Source: Oceaniovalibus sp. ACAM 378
GTDB taxonomy: Bacteria > Pseudomonadota > Alphaproteobacteria > Rhodobacterales > Rhodobacteraceae
DNA length: 64,000 nt
NCBI RefSeq assembly: GCF_008085915.1
Contig: NZ_VSJK01000009.1
Span: 1-64,000 of the forward strand
Direction of reading: 5' to 3'
The notes below the pieces were generated by a model. It was not told where the DNA came from and ran no database searches. It saw only the letters and a list, made by a program, of their open reading frames with translations. The position numbers were made by a program, and so were the translations under genes. Positions 38,155 to 47,180 of this stretch are shown here, piece after piece; position 1 is the stretch's first letter; every line of letters starts with the position of its first letter.

Positions 38155-39534
38155 ATGAAAACGGATCGGATTGTAAGGCGGCTCTGGTCAGTCGTGTTGG
38201 TTGCCGGGATGGGTCTGGCCCCCCTCAGCGTCTCAGCCGAATCCCTGACCGATGCGATGATCGGCGCCTATCGCCACAGCGGACTTCTCGAACAGAACCG
38301 CGCCACCCTGCGCGCGGCGGATGAGGACGTGGCACAGGCCATGGCCACCCTGCGCCCGGTGATCAACTATGTCGGGACATTCACCTATAACAACTCGTTT
38401 TCGTCGGGACGTGACAGTTCTGACACCACACTCGCGCTCACCATGGAGCAGTTGCTGTACGACTTCGGTACATCGCGTCTGGGCATCGACATTGCCAAGG
38501 AATCCGTCCTGGCAACGCGAGAGGCGCTGATCGGCATTGAACAGGATGTTCTGCTGGCCGCGATCACCGCATTTCTGAACGTGCGGCGCGATTCTGCACA
38601 GGTGAACCTGCGCAACAGCAACCTGCGTTTGATCGACCGTGAATTGTCCGCCGCCCGTGACCGGTTCGAAGTGGGCGAGGTGACACGCACCGATGTCGCC
38701 ATCGCCGAATCGCGCCTTGCCGCCGCCCGTTCGGGTCTTGCGCTGGCCAAGGGCAACCTGGAACGTTCGAATGAAGCATACCGCAACGCGGTCGGGCGCT
38801 ATCCCGGCACGCTGAGCCAGCCGCCGCTCCCGCCGCAAAGTGCGAAAACGCTTGACGACGCCCGCGCTGTCGGGCGCCGCACCCATCCGAATATCCGCCG
38901 CTCCATGCGATTGGTCACTGTACAGGAATTGGCGATCGAGCGGGCGATGGCGGGAATGATGCCGCGGATTACCGCCGAAGGCCGGGTCGGCGTGAACGAG
39001 AATTTCGACAATGCGTCCTCGATCGGCATCCGTATCGGCGGCCCGATCTATCAGGGCGGGCGGCTCAGTTCCGGCGTGCGCAAGGCGCAGGCGGGGCGTG
39101 ATGGCGCAAGGGCCGGATTGCACACGACCCAGCATCTGGTCGAACAGAATATCGGCAACGCCTGGGCGCAACTCGCCGTTTCGCGCGCCAGCCTCTCGGC
39201 AAGTGACGAACAGGTGCGTGCCTCGACCGTCGCCTTTCGCGGCGTCCAGGAAGAGGCGACGTTGGGCGCCCGGACCACGCTGGACGTGCTGAACGCCGAG
39301 CAGGAACTGCTGAACGCCCGTGCGGCGCGGATCACTTCGGATACGGATCAGGTGACCTCGGTCTATACCCTGCTGGCCGCCATGGGCCTGCTGACCGTCG
39401 AGCATCTGGGACTTGATATCGTCACCTATGATCCCAACGCCTATTACAACGCTGTGCGTGACGCACCGACCCGTTTTGTCAGCCCGCAGGGCGAGAAACT
39501 GGACCGGATCATGAAATCGCTTGGCAAGAAATGA
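38155..39534 (+). CDS. tolC: TolC family outer-membrane efflux/secretion protein
   Basis: A 459-residue outer-membrane channel of the TolC family, the exit duct for type I secretion and tripartite efflux. A signal peptide ends around residue 28 (SVSA/ES). Two repeated halves are visible: ESLTDAMIGAYRHSGLL starts the first, and ALAKGNLERSNEAYRNAVG, the YQGGRLSSGVRKAQ coil and ARTTLDVLNAEQELLNAR are standard landmarks. A strong AAGGAG site precedes the ATG. No inner-membrane transporter or adaptor gene is adjacent, so it probably serves several systems. Confidence 0.94.
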   Translation: MKTDRIVRRLWSVVLVAGMGLAPLSVSAESLTDAMIGAYRHSGLLEQNRATLRAADEDVAQAMATLRPVINYVGTFTYNNSFSSGRDSSDTTLALTMEQLLYDFGTSRLGIDIAKESVLATREALIGIEQDVLLAAITAFLNVRRDSAQVNLRNSNLRLIDRELSAARDRFEVGEVTRTDVAIAESRLAAARSGLALAKGNLERSNEAYRNAVGRYPGTLSQPPLPPQSAKTLDDARAVGRRTHPNIRRSMRLVTVQELAIERAMAGMMPRITAEGRVGVNENFDNASSIGIRIGGPIYQGGRLSSGVRKAQAGRDGARAGLHTTQHLVEQNIGNAWAQLAVSRASLSASDEQVRASTVAFRGVQEEATLGARTTLDVLNAEQELLNARAARITSDTDQVTSVYTLLAAMGLLTVEHLGLDIVTYDPNAYYNAVRDAPTRFVSPQGEKLDRIMKSLGKK

Positions 39535-39595
39535 TCGGATTCTGCAGATATTCGGTTTCTGCCAAGCCTTCCTAAACCTTTCCGGTGTCTACCAG

Positions 39596-39624
39596 TTGTG
39601 CGCGGACCCGTCTGCGCTTACACT
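39596..39624 (+). promoter_or_regulatory. Putative promoter of the PopZ-like gene
   Basis: TTGTGC (39596-39601) and TACACT (39619-39624) are separated by 17 bases, matching a vegetative promoter, about 28 bases upstream of ATG 39652. Confidence 0.4.
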
Positions 39625-39651
39625 CACTGGTGAGCAGACAGAGGCAGACCA

Positions 39652-40557
39652 ATGTCCGATCCCGTCCAGAACGTTGAGATTGAAGATGTCCTTTCGTCGA
39701 TCCGGCGATTGGTCACAGTGGATGCCGGGCGCCCTGCGCGTAAGACGGCGCGCGATATCGCAACCGACTCCCTTGCAACCGCGCCTGCGATCAGGCGCGA
39801 CGACAAGCTGGTCCTGACGGCGGATCTGCGAATTCCCGACGCCGAGGTTGACCCTGCACCGTCTCAGATTGCTTCCGAACCTGCGCAAACCCATGCGACA
39901 GAAGATTTTAATACCGACATTGCCGGGGATACGACGGGGCGTCTGACGCTGACCCTTGAGCAGCGGATCGCCGAACTTGAGGCCGCCGTGACAGCCCAAG
40001 CCGCCGACTATGAGCCCGACGGGAGCGAGGACACGTCGCAGCACCGCCCCTCGGCGGTTCCGTTGCGGCGCATCATTGTTCAGGAAATTGAGCGGTCCAC
40101 AGCTTCGTTGGATCCGCATTCCGATGGCGCGGTCGATCTTGAAACCCTTGTCGCCCACAGTATGCAGGCAGGCGTCGAAGAACACGCCCTGCCGCTGGTT
40201 GAACCCCGGTCACACCAGACTGACCCGGTGCCACCAACGGCATCTGACGCCGCGCTGGACGTAGCAGACGCGGGAAACTCCGGGTCGACCCTGCCGGAAC
40301 ACCAGTTGTTTATTCACAATCCCACACGCGACCATGGCCCGACCGAGGCCGACGGGTCGGATAGGGCTGCAGAGTCAGATGGGATCGATCTGGCCTCTGA
40401 CGAAGCTTTGCTCGATGAAGAGGCGCTGCGCGACATGGTGGCGGAAATCGTGCGCGAAGAACTGCAAGGCGCACTGGGCGAGCGGATCACGCGCAATGTG
40501 CGCAAACTGGTCCGGCGTGAAATCATGCGTGCAATCTCGATTCGCGATTTCGAATAA
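39652..40557 (+). CDS. Acidic PopZ/DUF2497-like protein
   Basis: A 301-residue acidic protein with three parts: a short N-terminal helix motif VEIEDVLSSIRRLV (8-21) like the MEEILASIRRII start of PopZ/DUF2497 proteins, a long low-complexity middle rich in Asp, Glu, Ala, Thr and Pro, and a C-terminal helix bundle DEEALRDMVAEIVREELQ through TRNVRKLVRREIMRAI (about 262-295). PopZ organises the cell pole and anchors the chromosome in Caulobacter by this same short-helix/acidic-linker/helical-end design. Homology to PopZ itself is an inference; relatives of this gene lie between tolC and valS in Rhodobacterales. AGAGG precedes the ATG. Confidence 0.6.
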   Translation: MSDPVQNVEIEDVLSSIRRLVTVDAGRPARKTARDIATDSLATAPAIRRDDKLVLTADLRIPDAEVDPAPSQIASEPAQTHATEDFNTDIAGDTTGRLTLTLEQRIAELEAAVTAQAADYEPDGSEDTSQHRPSAVPLRRIIVQEIERSTASLDPHSDGAVDLETLVAHSMQAGVEEHALPLVEPRSHQTDPVPPTASDAALDVADAGNSGSTLPEHQLFIHNPTRDHGPTEADGSDRAAESDGIDLASDEALLDEEALRDMVAEIVREELQGALGERITRNVRKLVRREIMRAISIRDFE

Positions 40558-40956
40558 CGGCTTTGCCGGGCCGGGGCGGCCTTGTTCAACGACTTTTGCG
40601 TTGACCGCCGGATCTCTCGAGGCCTGATCAAGAACGTCTAAACGCGCTATCCTGCTCAGATTAAACGCAATATCCGGCTCAGTCGCAGAACCGCGATCCG
40701 GGACGATTTGCCCGGGCGGTTGTGGATGTGCATCACGTCTTCGGCGGGCAACGTCAGGCATCTGTGCACGTCTCCCAGAGAAGCCCAGCCGGTGCGCGTC
40801 AAATCACCCTCACAGTTGCATATCCGACATGAACGGGGCGAGCGGTGCCCGAACTGGCATGTCTGCGCAAAAGCCGTGAGGCAGCACAGAGCATATCAGA
40901 CGAACGGGCCGCCAGTTTTTCAAATCGCGGCCACAGCGGCACCCGACAGCGGCAAC
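40558..40956. other. About 400 bases without a gene after the PopZ-like gene
   Basis: Nothing protein-like is seen in any frame. The right end carries the terminator of the minus-strand gene at 41008. In relatives valS follows at this place; here it does not. Confidence 0.45.
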
Positions 40957-40985
40957 GAAAAAGCGCCGGCAAGATACACCGGCGC
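40957..40985 (-). terminator. Rho-independent terminator of the DUF6280-like gene
   Basis: Read on the minus strand, stem GCGCCGG (40979-40985 with 40963-40969), a nine-base loop and a run of five T (40958-40962) lie 22 bases beyond the stop codon at 41008. Confidence 0.75.
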
Positions 40986-41007
40986 CCGTTCGATCTGAAA
41001 GGTTTTT

Positions 41008-41325
41008 TCAGGCGGCTTCTGCTTGGGCGGCGTTGCGACGCTCGCTTTCTTCGCGTGACAGGGCCACCGACGTGCGGATCCCCTTGGACACGAAATCCAT
41101 CAGGCCGGTCACAACCCGTTCGTTGGGGTCAATCCCGGCGCAGGACAGCACCTCGCGGCCATCGCGCGACCGTGCCCACCGGGCGATCTGCTCGGGGCCG
41201 TTACCATATTTTTTGTCATCGGCGATTGCATCATCCAGCGCAGCCAGAACAACAGCGGCAAAGAGTTTGCGCGCCCGGTTGCCCTGCTCGTGATTGAAAG
41301 CAGTTCCGTCAACGAAATCTGACAT
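41008..41325 (-). CDS. Small conserved Rhodobacterales protein (DUF6280-like)
   Basis: A 105-residue soluble protein with no enzyme motif. The sequence [20 protein letters not shown] through [20 protein letters not shown] looks strongly conserved in style and matches, from memory, a short Rhodobacterales-restricted family annotated DUF6280; I hold that name with moderate confidence. It has its own terminator and is divergent from efp. Two 14-base direct repeats lie immediately upstream (41340-41373). Function unknown; predicted all-helical. Confidence 0.72.
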   Translation of the reverse strand: MSDFVDGTAFNHEQGNRARKLFAAVVLAALDDAIADDKKYGNGPEQIARWARSRDGREVLSCAGIDPNERVVTGLMDFVSKGIRTSVALSREESERRNAAQAEAA

Positions 41326-41339
41326 CTCGTCGTATCCTT

Positions 41340-41373
41340 ATTCTTGCACTTGCATATTCATTCTTGCACTTGC
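41340..41373. repeat. Two 14-base direct repeats, 20-base period, in the DUF6280-like/efp divergent region
   Basis: ATTCTTGCACTTGC occurs at 41340-41353 and again at 41360-41373. The period of 20 bases is near two helical turns. They lie 15 bases before the start codon of the minus-strand gene, so they could bind a regulator or be part of its leader RNA. Confidence 0.7.
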
Positions 41374-41490
41374 GTTTTCGGCATGACGTCCCTTATGGAC
41401 GCGATCGAACTGATTCTGTGACACTCATTTCGCATATCGCCTATGCGCCTTGCGCATGGCTCGCGGGTGACCCAACCCTAATTGTGCGGC

Positions 41491-41519
41491 TTGCCAGTCC
41501 TGCCTATGCAAGATATAGG
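41491..41519 (+). promoter_or_regulatory. Putative vegetative promoter of efp
   Basis: TTGCCA (41491-41496) and TATAGG (41514-41519) are separated by exactly 17 bases. Transcription would begin near 41526, leaving a leader of about 36 bases before ATG 41562. Confidence 0.5.
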
Positions 41520-41561
41520 GTTTGCCAAATTCCGATCAACCTTTTGACATGGTTTTGCCAC

Positions 41562-42125
41562 ATGCCTAAAATTAACGGTAACGAAATTCGTCCGGGCAAT
41601 GTGCTCGAACACAACGGTGGTCTTTGGGCCGCTGTAAAGGTGGATCATGTAAAGCCGGGCAAGGGCGGAGCCTTTGCCCAGGTCGAAATGCGTAACCTTC
41701 GTAATGGCTCAAAGCTTAACGAACGGTTTCGTTCCGCTGACAAGGTCGAAAAAGTCCGTCTGGATCAGAAAGATCAACAGTTTCTTTACGAATCCGACGG
41801 TATGTTGGTGTTCATGGACACTGAAACCTATGAACAAATCGAACTCCCGACCGAACTGTTGGGCGAACGTCGCCCGTTTCTTCAGGACGGTATGACGATC
41901 CACATTGAATACTACGACAGCGAGGCGCTGAGCGCGACGCTGCCGCAAAAAGTAACCTGCAGAATTGCCGAGACCGAGCCTGTGGTCAAAGGCCAGACGG
42001 CCGCTAACAGTTTCAAACCTGCGATTCTGGACAATGGAATCAAGGTGATGGTGCCGCCTTTCGTCGGGCAGGACGTAGATATCATCGTTAACACCGAGAC
42101 GATGGAATACGCCGAACGCGCCTGA
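41562..42125 (+). CDS. efp: Translation elongation factor P
   Basis: A 187-residue three-domain EF-P that rescues ribosomes stalled at polyproline. The modification loop [12 protein letters not shown] (30-41) carries Lys34, the residue beta-lysylated by EpmA in many bacteria. Domain II-III signatures include [13 protein letters not shown] and the ending [24 protein letters not shown]. The frame is open from 41364, but ATG 41562 is the family start. Several genes here (DegP, HflC tail, the lipoprotein) have Pro-rich stretches that could depend on it; epmA is not in the window. Confidence 0.97.
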   Translation: MPKINGNEIRPGNVLEHNGGLWAAVKVDHVKPGKGGAFAQVEMRNLRNGSKLNERFRSADKVEKVRLDQKDQQFLYESDGMLVFMDTETYEQIELPTELLGERRPFLQDGMTIHIEYYDSEALSATLPQKVTCRIAETEPVVKGQTAANSFKPAILDNGIKVMVPPFVGQDVDIIVNTETMEYAERA

Positions 42126-42298
42126 CGCGACGGCGTGACCTACTTTGCGTCAGCGAAGTGTGAGGGAAAGAACAGGATTATCGAGGGGCGCGACTCCGGC
42201 AATGTAGGGGCGAACTTGCCGGGTCGGTGGGTTCGCTTTCTGAATTTACGAACGAAACCAACCGAAAGTTGAGCCAAGATTCTAACGCCGCGCCGCGC

Positions 42299-43051
42299 TC
42301 AGGTGTCGAGCGTCAGTTCGGTTTCGCCAGCATGCATCACACCCGTTGCCCGGTTGAACCGCAACCAGGCCAGCGCCCGGTCGCCCGACCTTGTGCCCAA
42401 ACGGCCCGCCGGTTTTCCATCTGCCAGAATCTCGCTGCCCAACTCAGGCTCTGATCCGCTTGAACCGATGATGCGCACCCGTCCCAATCCCTTTTTCAGA
42501 TCGATCTTGTGCTTCATCCGTGCGGTGACTTCCTGCCCGACATAGCATCCCTTGCGGAAATCCACACCGTTCAGCGTCTCGAAACCAAATTCCAGGATAT
42601 AACTGTCGTTTGGAATCAACTCACTGATCGCCTCGGGGATCAGGTGCTGGACCCGTATCGCGTTAAAATCACTGTTGTCTGTGGTGCCATTGCCATACAG
42701 CCGCCAACCCAGTGCGGGATGCCGGGGGTCGGCCAATGCGCCCGCGGGGGCGGGGCCCGTCCCTCGATGGAGCCCTATGTCCGCCTCGCTCAGCGTCACC
42801 TTGCGGCGCAGGCGATACATGGTCAGGCGTTTGACTAAATCGTCGAAAAGCACGGCAGGGGCATCGAGGAACAGCGTGTCGTCCTGTTCTAACATCATGA
42901 AATCGCACAGATACTTGCCCTGCGGCGACAACAGCGCGGAGTATCGCAGATTGCCCGGATCGCTGGGAACGTCGTTGGTGACCAGCCCTTGCAGGAAATC
43001 GCGCCGGTCGTCGCCGCCGATGGCCAATATGCGCCTGTTGCTGTCGTTCAT
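42299..43051 (-). CDS. YgfZ/GcvT-like folate-binding Fe-S cluster protein
   Basis: A 250-residue YgfZ (IBA57-like) protein, a tetrahydrofolate-binding homologue of GcvT that helps maintain certain iron-sulfur enzymes. The family signature KGCYVGQE is at 167-174 with the essential Cys169; RDFLQGLVTNDV and LLSPQGKYLCDFM are typical N-terminal elements. The frame is open to 43252, but ATG 43051 (MNDSNRRILAIGG) is the proper start. It is divergent from the glycosyltransferase gene 58 bases away. Confidence 0.9.
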   Translation of the reverse strand: MNDSNRRILAIGGDDRRDFLQGLVTNDVPSDPGNLRYSALLSPQGKYLCDFMMLEQDDTLFLDAPAVLFDDLVKRLTMYRLRRKVTLSEADIGLHRGTGPAPAGALADPRHPALGWRLYGNGTTDNSDFNAIRVQHLIPEAISELIPNDSYILEFGFETLNGVDFRKGCYVGQEVTARMKHKIDLKKGLGRVRIIGSSGSEPELGSEILADGKPAGRLGTRSGDRALAWLRFNRATGVMHAGETELTLDT

Positions 43052-43109
43052 TCTGTCTGCTCCTGTGCCAAGGCTTGCCTTTATATAGGATCCGTCAGAC
43101 ATCTTGGCC

Positions 43110-43793
43110 ATGCCCGCACCCCTGACTGTTGTCATTCCCACACTGAACGCCGCCGATGACCTGCCTGCCACCGCCTCGGCGCTGATGCCGGGGGTTGCGG
43201 CGGGGCTGATCCGTGCGCTGATCGTGTCTGACGGCGGGTCAGAGGATGGCACACTGGCGCTGGCGGATGCGCTGGGGGCGGTGGTGGTGAGCGGACCGGC
43301 AGGGCGGGGCGGTCAGATCCGGCGCGGGGTGGCGGCCGCCGACACCGACTGGGTGCTGATCCTGCACGCCAATACATGGCCTGCGGGCGATTGGGTGGCG
43401 GCGCTTACCGCGCATCTGGCGAAACATCCCGACAAGGCCGGTTATTTCCATCTGCGGTTTCGCGCCGAAGGCATCGCACCCCGATTGGTCGAAGGCTGGG
43501 CCAACCTGCGCTCACGTCTGTTCAAACTACCCTACGGCGATCAGGGGCTGGTCATTTCGCGCCATGTACTGGCCGAAGTCGGCGGCATGCCTGACCTGCC
43601 GATCATGGAAGATGTCGCCCTTGCACGGGTGTTGAGGCGCCGGTTGCGCCCAATGCCCGCCTTGGCGGTGACCAGCGCCGAAAGATACCAACGTGCCGGG
43701 TGGCTGCGACGTGGTTCACGCAACTTGCTGACCCTGCTGCGCTATCTTGCAGGGGCATCGCCCAAGGATCTTGCCCGCACCGATCACCTCTGA
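43110..43793 (+). CDS. Family 2 glycosyltransferase (GT-A fold)
   Basis: A 227-residue GT2-like transferase. The start TVVIPTLNAADDLPA and IVSDGGSEDGTLALADALGA are the nucleotide-binding strands; the usual DxD position reads LHANT, as in a small group of short GT2 enzymes (TIGR04283-like). GDQGLVISRHVLAEVGG and DVALARVLRRR match that group. ATG 43110 is chosen; TTG 43104 is in frame two codons earlier. Sugar and acceptor unknown. The lost acidic DxD may mean unusual metal use. Confidence 0.82.
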   Translation: MPAPLTVVIPTLNAADDLPATASALMPGVAAGLIRALIVSDGGSEDGTLALADALGAVVVSGPAGRGGQIRRGVAAADTDWVLILHANTWPAGDWVAALTAHLAKHPDKAGYFHLRFRAEGIAPRLVEGWANLRSRLFKLPYGDQGLVISRHVLAEVGGMPDLPIMEDVALARVLRRRLRPMPALAVTSAERYQRAGWLRRGSRNLLTLLRYLAGASPKDLARTDHL

Positions 43794-43837
43794 AGGCGGG
43801 ATCGGGCGGGGGCAGGATGTTGCGCGGATCGAACCGG

Positions 43838-44881
43838 TCAGCGCACCATGCCGACGATTTTATAAACATCGCGCAGGATCGGTTCGGCGATGACGCGGGC
43901 GCGTTCGGCACCGCGCGAAAGAATCGCGTCGATTTCATCGGGATGCTGCATCAACCGCGCCATTTCCGCCGAGATGGGCGACAGTTTTGCCACAGCCAGA
44001 TCGGCCAGCATCGGTTTGAACGTGCCAAACTGCTGACCCGCCACTTCGACAATCGCGGCTTCCGAGGTGATATCCTGCAACGCGGCATAGATATTGATCA
44101 GGTTTCGCGCCTCGGGCCGGTCGGTCAGACCTTCCAGCGTGTCGGGCAGCGGCTCGGGGTCGGTCTTGGCCTTGCGAATTTTCTTGGCGATGGTGTCGGC
44201 GTCGTCGGTCATGTTGATCCGGCTGGCGTCTGAAGGGTCGGATTTGCTCATCTTTTTTGTGCCGTCGCGAAAGCTCATCACCCGGGTGGCGGCGCCTTCG
44301 ATCACGGGTTCGGTCATCGGAAAGAACTCGACGCCGTAGTCGTGGTTGAACTTGGCCGCGATGTCGCGGGTCAGCTCAAGATGCTGTTTCTGGTCCTCGC
44401 CCACGGGAACATGGGTCGCGTGATAGATCAGGATGTCGGCGGCCATCAGCGCGGGATATGCGAACAGGCCCAGCGATGCATTCTGCGTGTTCTTGCCGGC
44501 CTTGTCTTTCCACTGGGTCATCCGCTGCATCCAGCCCATGCGCGCGACGGTGTTGAAGATCCACGCCAGTTGCGCATGTTCGGGCACCTGGGATTGGTTG
44601 ATCAGCACCGATTTTTCCGGATCGACGCCCGAGGCGATGAACCCTGCGCACAACTCGCGGGTGTTCTGACGCAGCGCCGCCGGATCCTGCCAGACGGTGA
44701 TCGCGTGCAGATCGACCATGCAATAAATCGTCTCGATCGGCGTGCCGTTCAGCCCGCGATCCTGCATGTCGACAAAGCGTTTGATCGCGCCAAGGTAATT
44801 GCCAAGATGCAGACCACCCGAGGGCTGGATGCCCGAAAAAACGCGGGGGGTGAAAGTGCTTGATGCCGCGGCTTCGGTCAT
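43838..44881 (-). CDS. trpS: Tryptophanyl-tRNA synthetase
   Basis: A 347-residue class Ic aminoacyl-tRNA synthetase charging tRNA-Trp. The HIGH-equivalent is [10 protein letters not shown] (22-31) and the KMSKS loop is [10 protein letters not shown] (209-218); [15 protein letters not shown] (161-175) is the standard tryptophan-pocket region. Length is normal. ATG 44881 is chosen rather than the open frame to 44944, which overlaps the leader of the divergent rhomboid-like gene. Confidence 0.97.
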   Translation of the reverse strand: MTEAAASSTFTPRVFSGIQPSGGLHLGNYLGAIKRFVDMQDRGLNGTPIETIYCMVDLHAITVWQDPAALRQNTRELCAGFIASGVDPEKSVLINQSQVPEHAQLAWIFNTVARMGWMQRMTQWKDKAGKNTQNASLGLFAYPALMAADILIYHATHVPVGEDQKQHLELTRDIAAKFNHDYGVEFFPMTEPVIEGAATRVMSFRDGTKKMSKSDPSDASRINMTDDADTIAKKIRKAKTDPEPLPDTLEGLTDRPEARNLINIYAALQDITSEAAIVEVAGQQFGTFKPMLADLAVAKLSPISAEMARLMQHPDEIDAILSRGAERARVIAEPILRDVYKIVGMVR

Positions 44882-44956
44882 GATGCGCGCTCCGTCTGGA
44901 TATTCCGGTTGCGCTCGCTTACCCATGGCACCAATCGCCGTCAAGGAAGGCCCGAT

Positions 44957-45643
44957 ATGAACACTGACCGCAACGCGCCCCCGTTCAACCCCATTCCGCC
45001 CGTCGTTCTGGGGCTGGCAGTGGCGATCGTACTAATCGAACTTGTTTTTCAGGCCGGAGCGCGCGGATTCGCCGGTGGGGCAGGTGGCGTTGGATGGCGG
45101 ATCGCCGCGTTCAACGACTATGCCTTTTTGCCCGAGCTGTTCGACCGTGCCATTGCGACCGGTGACTGGGGGAACAACGCGCCGCTGCGGATGGTCAGTT
45201 ATCTGTTCCTGCATCAGGGCTTCTCGCATCTGATCTTTGTCGTAGTGTTTCTGCTCGCATTGGGGAAATTCGTCGGCGAAATGTTTCATCCGCTGGCGGT
45301 TCTGGCGATCTTTTTCGGTGCCGGCGCAGTGGGGGCGGCGACCTATGGACTGGTGCTGGACGATCCCGTGGCGCTGATTGGCGGCTATCCCGGAGTTTAT
45401 GGCTTGATCGGCGGCTATACCTTTATCCTGTGGACCGGGCTGGGCGCGATGCAGCAGAATCGCGGCAAGGCGTTCATCCTGATCGGGTTCCTGATGGCGT
45501 TTCAGCTGTTGTTCGGCTTGCTGTTCGGCGGTGGCAACTACTGGGTGGCGGAATTGGGCGGGTTCGTTGCTGGGTTTCTTCTGTCCTTTGCGGTCAGCCC
45601 GGGCGGCGTGGCGCGACTGCTTGGCAAGGTGCGTGAGCGATAA
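44957..45643 (+). CDS. Rhomboid-family membrane protein lacking catalytic residues
   Basis: A 228-residue protein with six predicted helices in the rhomboid order. The active-site serine motif GxSG reads GGYPG (142-146), so serine is replaced by Pro145; the catalytic His on the last helix (usually WVAHLGG) reads WVAELGG, with Glu199; and the oxyanion Asn of HxxxxHxxxN is Val95 (H86, H91 kept). The fold is otherwise well kept ([17 protein letters not shown]). It should be a non-proteolytic rhomboid pseudoprotease, possibly a membrane chaperone or binding protein. AAGGAAGG precedes ATG 44957. It is divergent from trpS. Confidence 0.88.
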   Translation: MNTDRNAPPFNPIPPVVLGLAVAIVLIELVFQAGARGFAGGAGGVGWRIAAFNDYAFLPELFDRAIATGDWGNNAPLRMVSYLFLHQGFSHLIFVVVFLLALGKFVGEMFHPLAVLAIFFGAGAVGAATYGLVLDDPVALIGGYPGVYGLIGGYTFILWTGLGAMQQNRGKAFILIGFLMAFQLLFGLLFGGGNYWVAELGGFVAGFLLSFAVSPGGVARLLGKVRER

Positions 45644-45965
45644 CGGCCACTGCAACGACCCGGCCAAGGACATAAGAACGGTGCGTGTGACAGACATGGC
45701 GGGTGCATTGGCCCCGCCAGTGCGCTCAGCACCGCAAAGACTCATCTGCGGGCCGAATTGCGCGGCGGGCTGGCGGGTTTGGCCAATCGATTGATCGGTT
45801 TTGGCTGAAATCTGGTCTCCGGTTCAACGCTGTTGTCGGTCGGGACCGGGAGAACAGCAGTTTCACTGCGGCCAGGATGCCGCAAACCGATCCGGCGAAA
45901 ACGCGCGACGACGCGGGCAACGCATTGTATGGTGCGCCCGATCACATAGTAGCGGAGTGCCCCCG
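45644..45965. other. About 320 bases without a supportable gene before the Rieske oxygenase
   Basis: No frame has protein-like composition with a start. A GGAG ribosome-binding site for the oxygenase lies at the right end. I see no terminator for the rhomboid-like gene and no clear promoter. Confidence 0.4.
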
Positions 45966-47105
45966 ATGAACGATCAATCGCCCCCCGACGCCGCAGGTGA
46001 ACTGGCCCGCAACGTCGCCCGCCCTTTCGATCAGGCGCGGGCAATGCCAAGCAGCGTTTACACGTCAGAAGAATTTCTGGCGCAGGAGCTGTCGGGAATT
46101 TTTGCCAAGGAATGGCTGTGTGTGGGTCGGGTGGATCAGTTTGCCAAAGCGGGCGATTATGTGACGACCGAAATCGCCGGACGCCCGATCATGGTGATCC
46201 GTGACGGCGACGGCACGCTGCGCGCGCAATCCAACGTCTGCCTGCACCGGATGTCGACCCTGCTGGAAGGCCAGGGAAACGTTCGCTCGGTGGTCTGCCC
46301 CTATCACGCCTGGACCTATAATCTGGACGGTACGTTGCGCGGCGCGCCCGGCATGGGGCGCAACGAAGGGTTCAAACGCGGCGACTATTGCCTGCCGCAA
46401 CTCAGGTGCGAAACATGGCTGGGCTGGGTGCTTGTCTCGCTCAATCCCGACGCCCCGGACCCGCAAAGCCATCTGTCCGAGGTCGAGGCGCTGATCGCAC
46501 CCTATGGCATGGAAAACTATGCCCAGACATTTCAAGAGCACCATCACTGGAACACCAACTGGAAGGTGCTGGCCGAGAATTTCATGGAGAGTTACCATCT
46601 GCCGGTCTGCCATGCGGGCACCATCGGCGGTTTCGTCAAACTGGAAGAAATGGATTGCCCGCCATCCGGGGCAGCGTGGAATTATCACACGATCCTCAAG
46701 GATCCGAACGCCCCGCTGACCAACGCCCATCCCGACAACACCACGTTGCAGGGCGACATGCGCCGCACCACCGTACTGCTCACCATCTATCCCGCGCTGA
46801 TGATCACGCTGACGCCGGGATATTTCTGGTATCTCTCGCTGCGTCCCGACGGACCGGACCATGTGCATATCACTTACGGCGGCGGACTGTCGCCCGATTA
46901 TGTCAATGATCCCAAGTCACAGGAGCATTTCGCGGCGCTGAAATCACTGTTGGACCGGGTGAATGACGAAGACCGGGGCTGTACCGAAAAAGTGTATCGC
47001 GGTTTGTGCTCGGATCTGGCGCGGCCCGGACATCTGAGCCATCTGGAGCGTCCGAACTACGACTTTGCCACCTATATCAATGCCCGGATTCAGGACCGGG
47101 CATAG
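45966..47105 (+). CDS. Rieske-type aromatic-ring-hydroxylating oxygenase, alpha subunit
   Basis: A 379-residue Rieske non-haem iron oxygenase. The [2Fe-2S] ligands are Cys92, His94, Cys111 and His114 (CLH...CPYH). The mononuclear iron site is ENFMESYHLPVCH with His211 and His216. The order and the ESYHLPVCH wording resemble choline monooxygenase/glycine betaine oxygenase relatives more than naphthalene-type dioxygenases, so a quaternary-amine demethylase is a fair guess. No ferredoxin reductase or beta subunit is adjacent; the ferredoxin at 56.9 kb is of adrenodoxin type. The open frame starts at 45801, but ATG 45966 has GGAG and the family-like N-terminus. Confidence 0.87.
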   Translation: MNDQSPPDAAGELARNVARPFDQARAMPSSVYTSEEFLAQELSGIFAKEWLCVGRVDQFAKAGDYVTTEIAGRPIMVIRDGDGTLRAQSNVCLHRMSTLLEGQGNVRSVVCPYHAWTYNLDGTLRGAPGMGRNEGFKRGDYCLPQLRCETWLGWVLVSLNPDAPDPQSHLSEVEALIAPYGMENYAQTFQEHHHWNTNWKVLAENFMESYHLPVCHAGTIGGFVKLEEMDCPPSGAAWNYHTILKDPNAPLTNAHPDNTTLQGDMRRTTVLLTIYPALMITLTPGYFWYLSLRPDGPDHVHITYGGGLSPDYVNDPKSQEHFAALKSLLDRVNDEDRGCTEKVYRGLCSDLARPGHLSHLERPNYDFATYINARIQDRA

Positions 47106-47180
47106 TGATCGCGTTGCGTGGTCGGTGTCATGGGGCGGGGAGCGGTGCGCAATTTGACCACCGCTCCTCGGTTCACCGGT

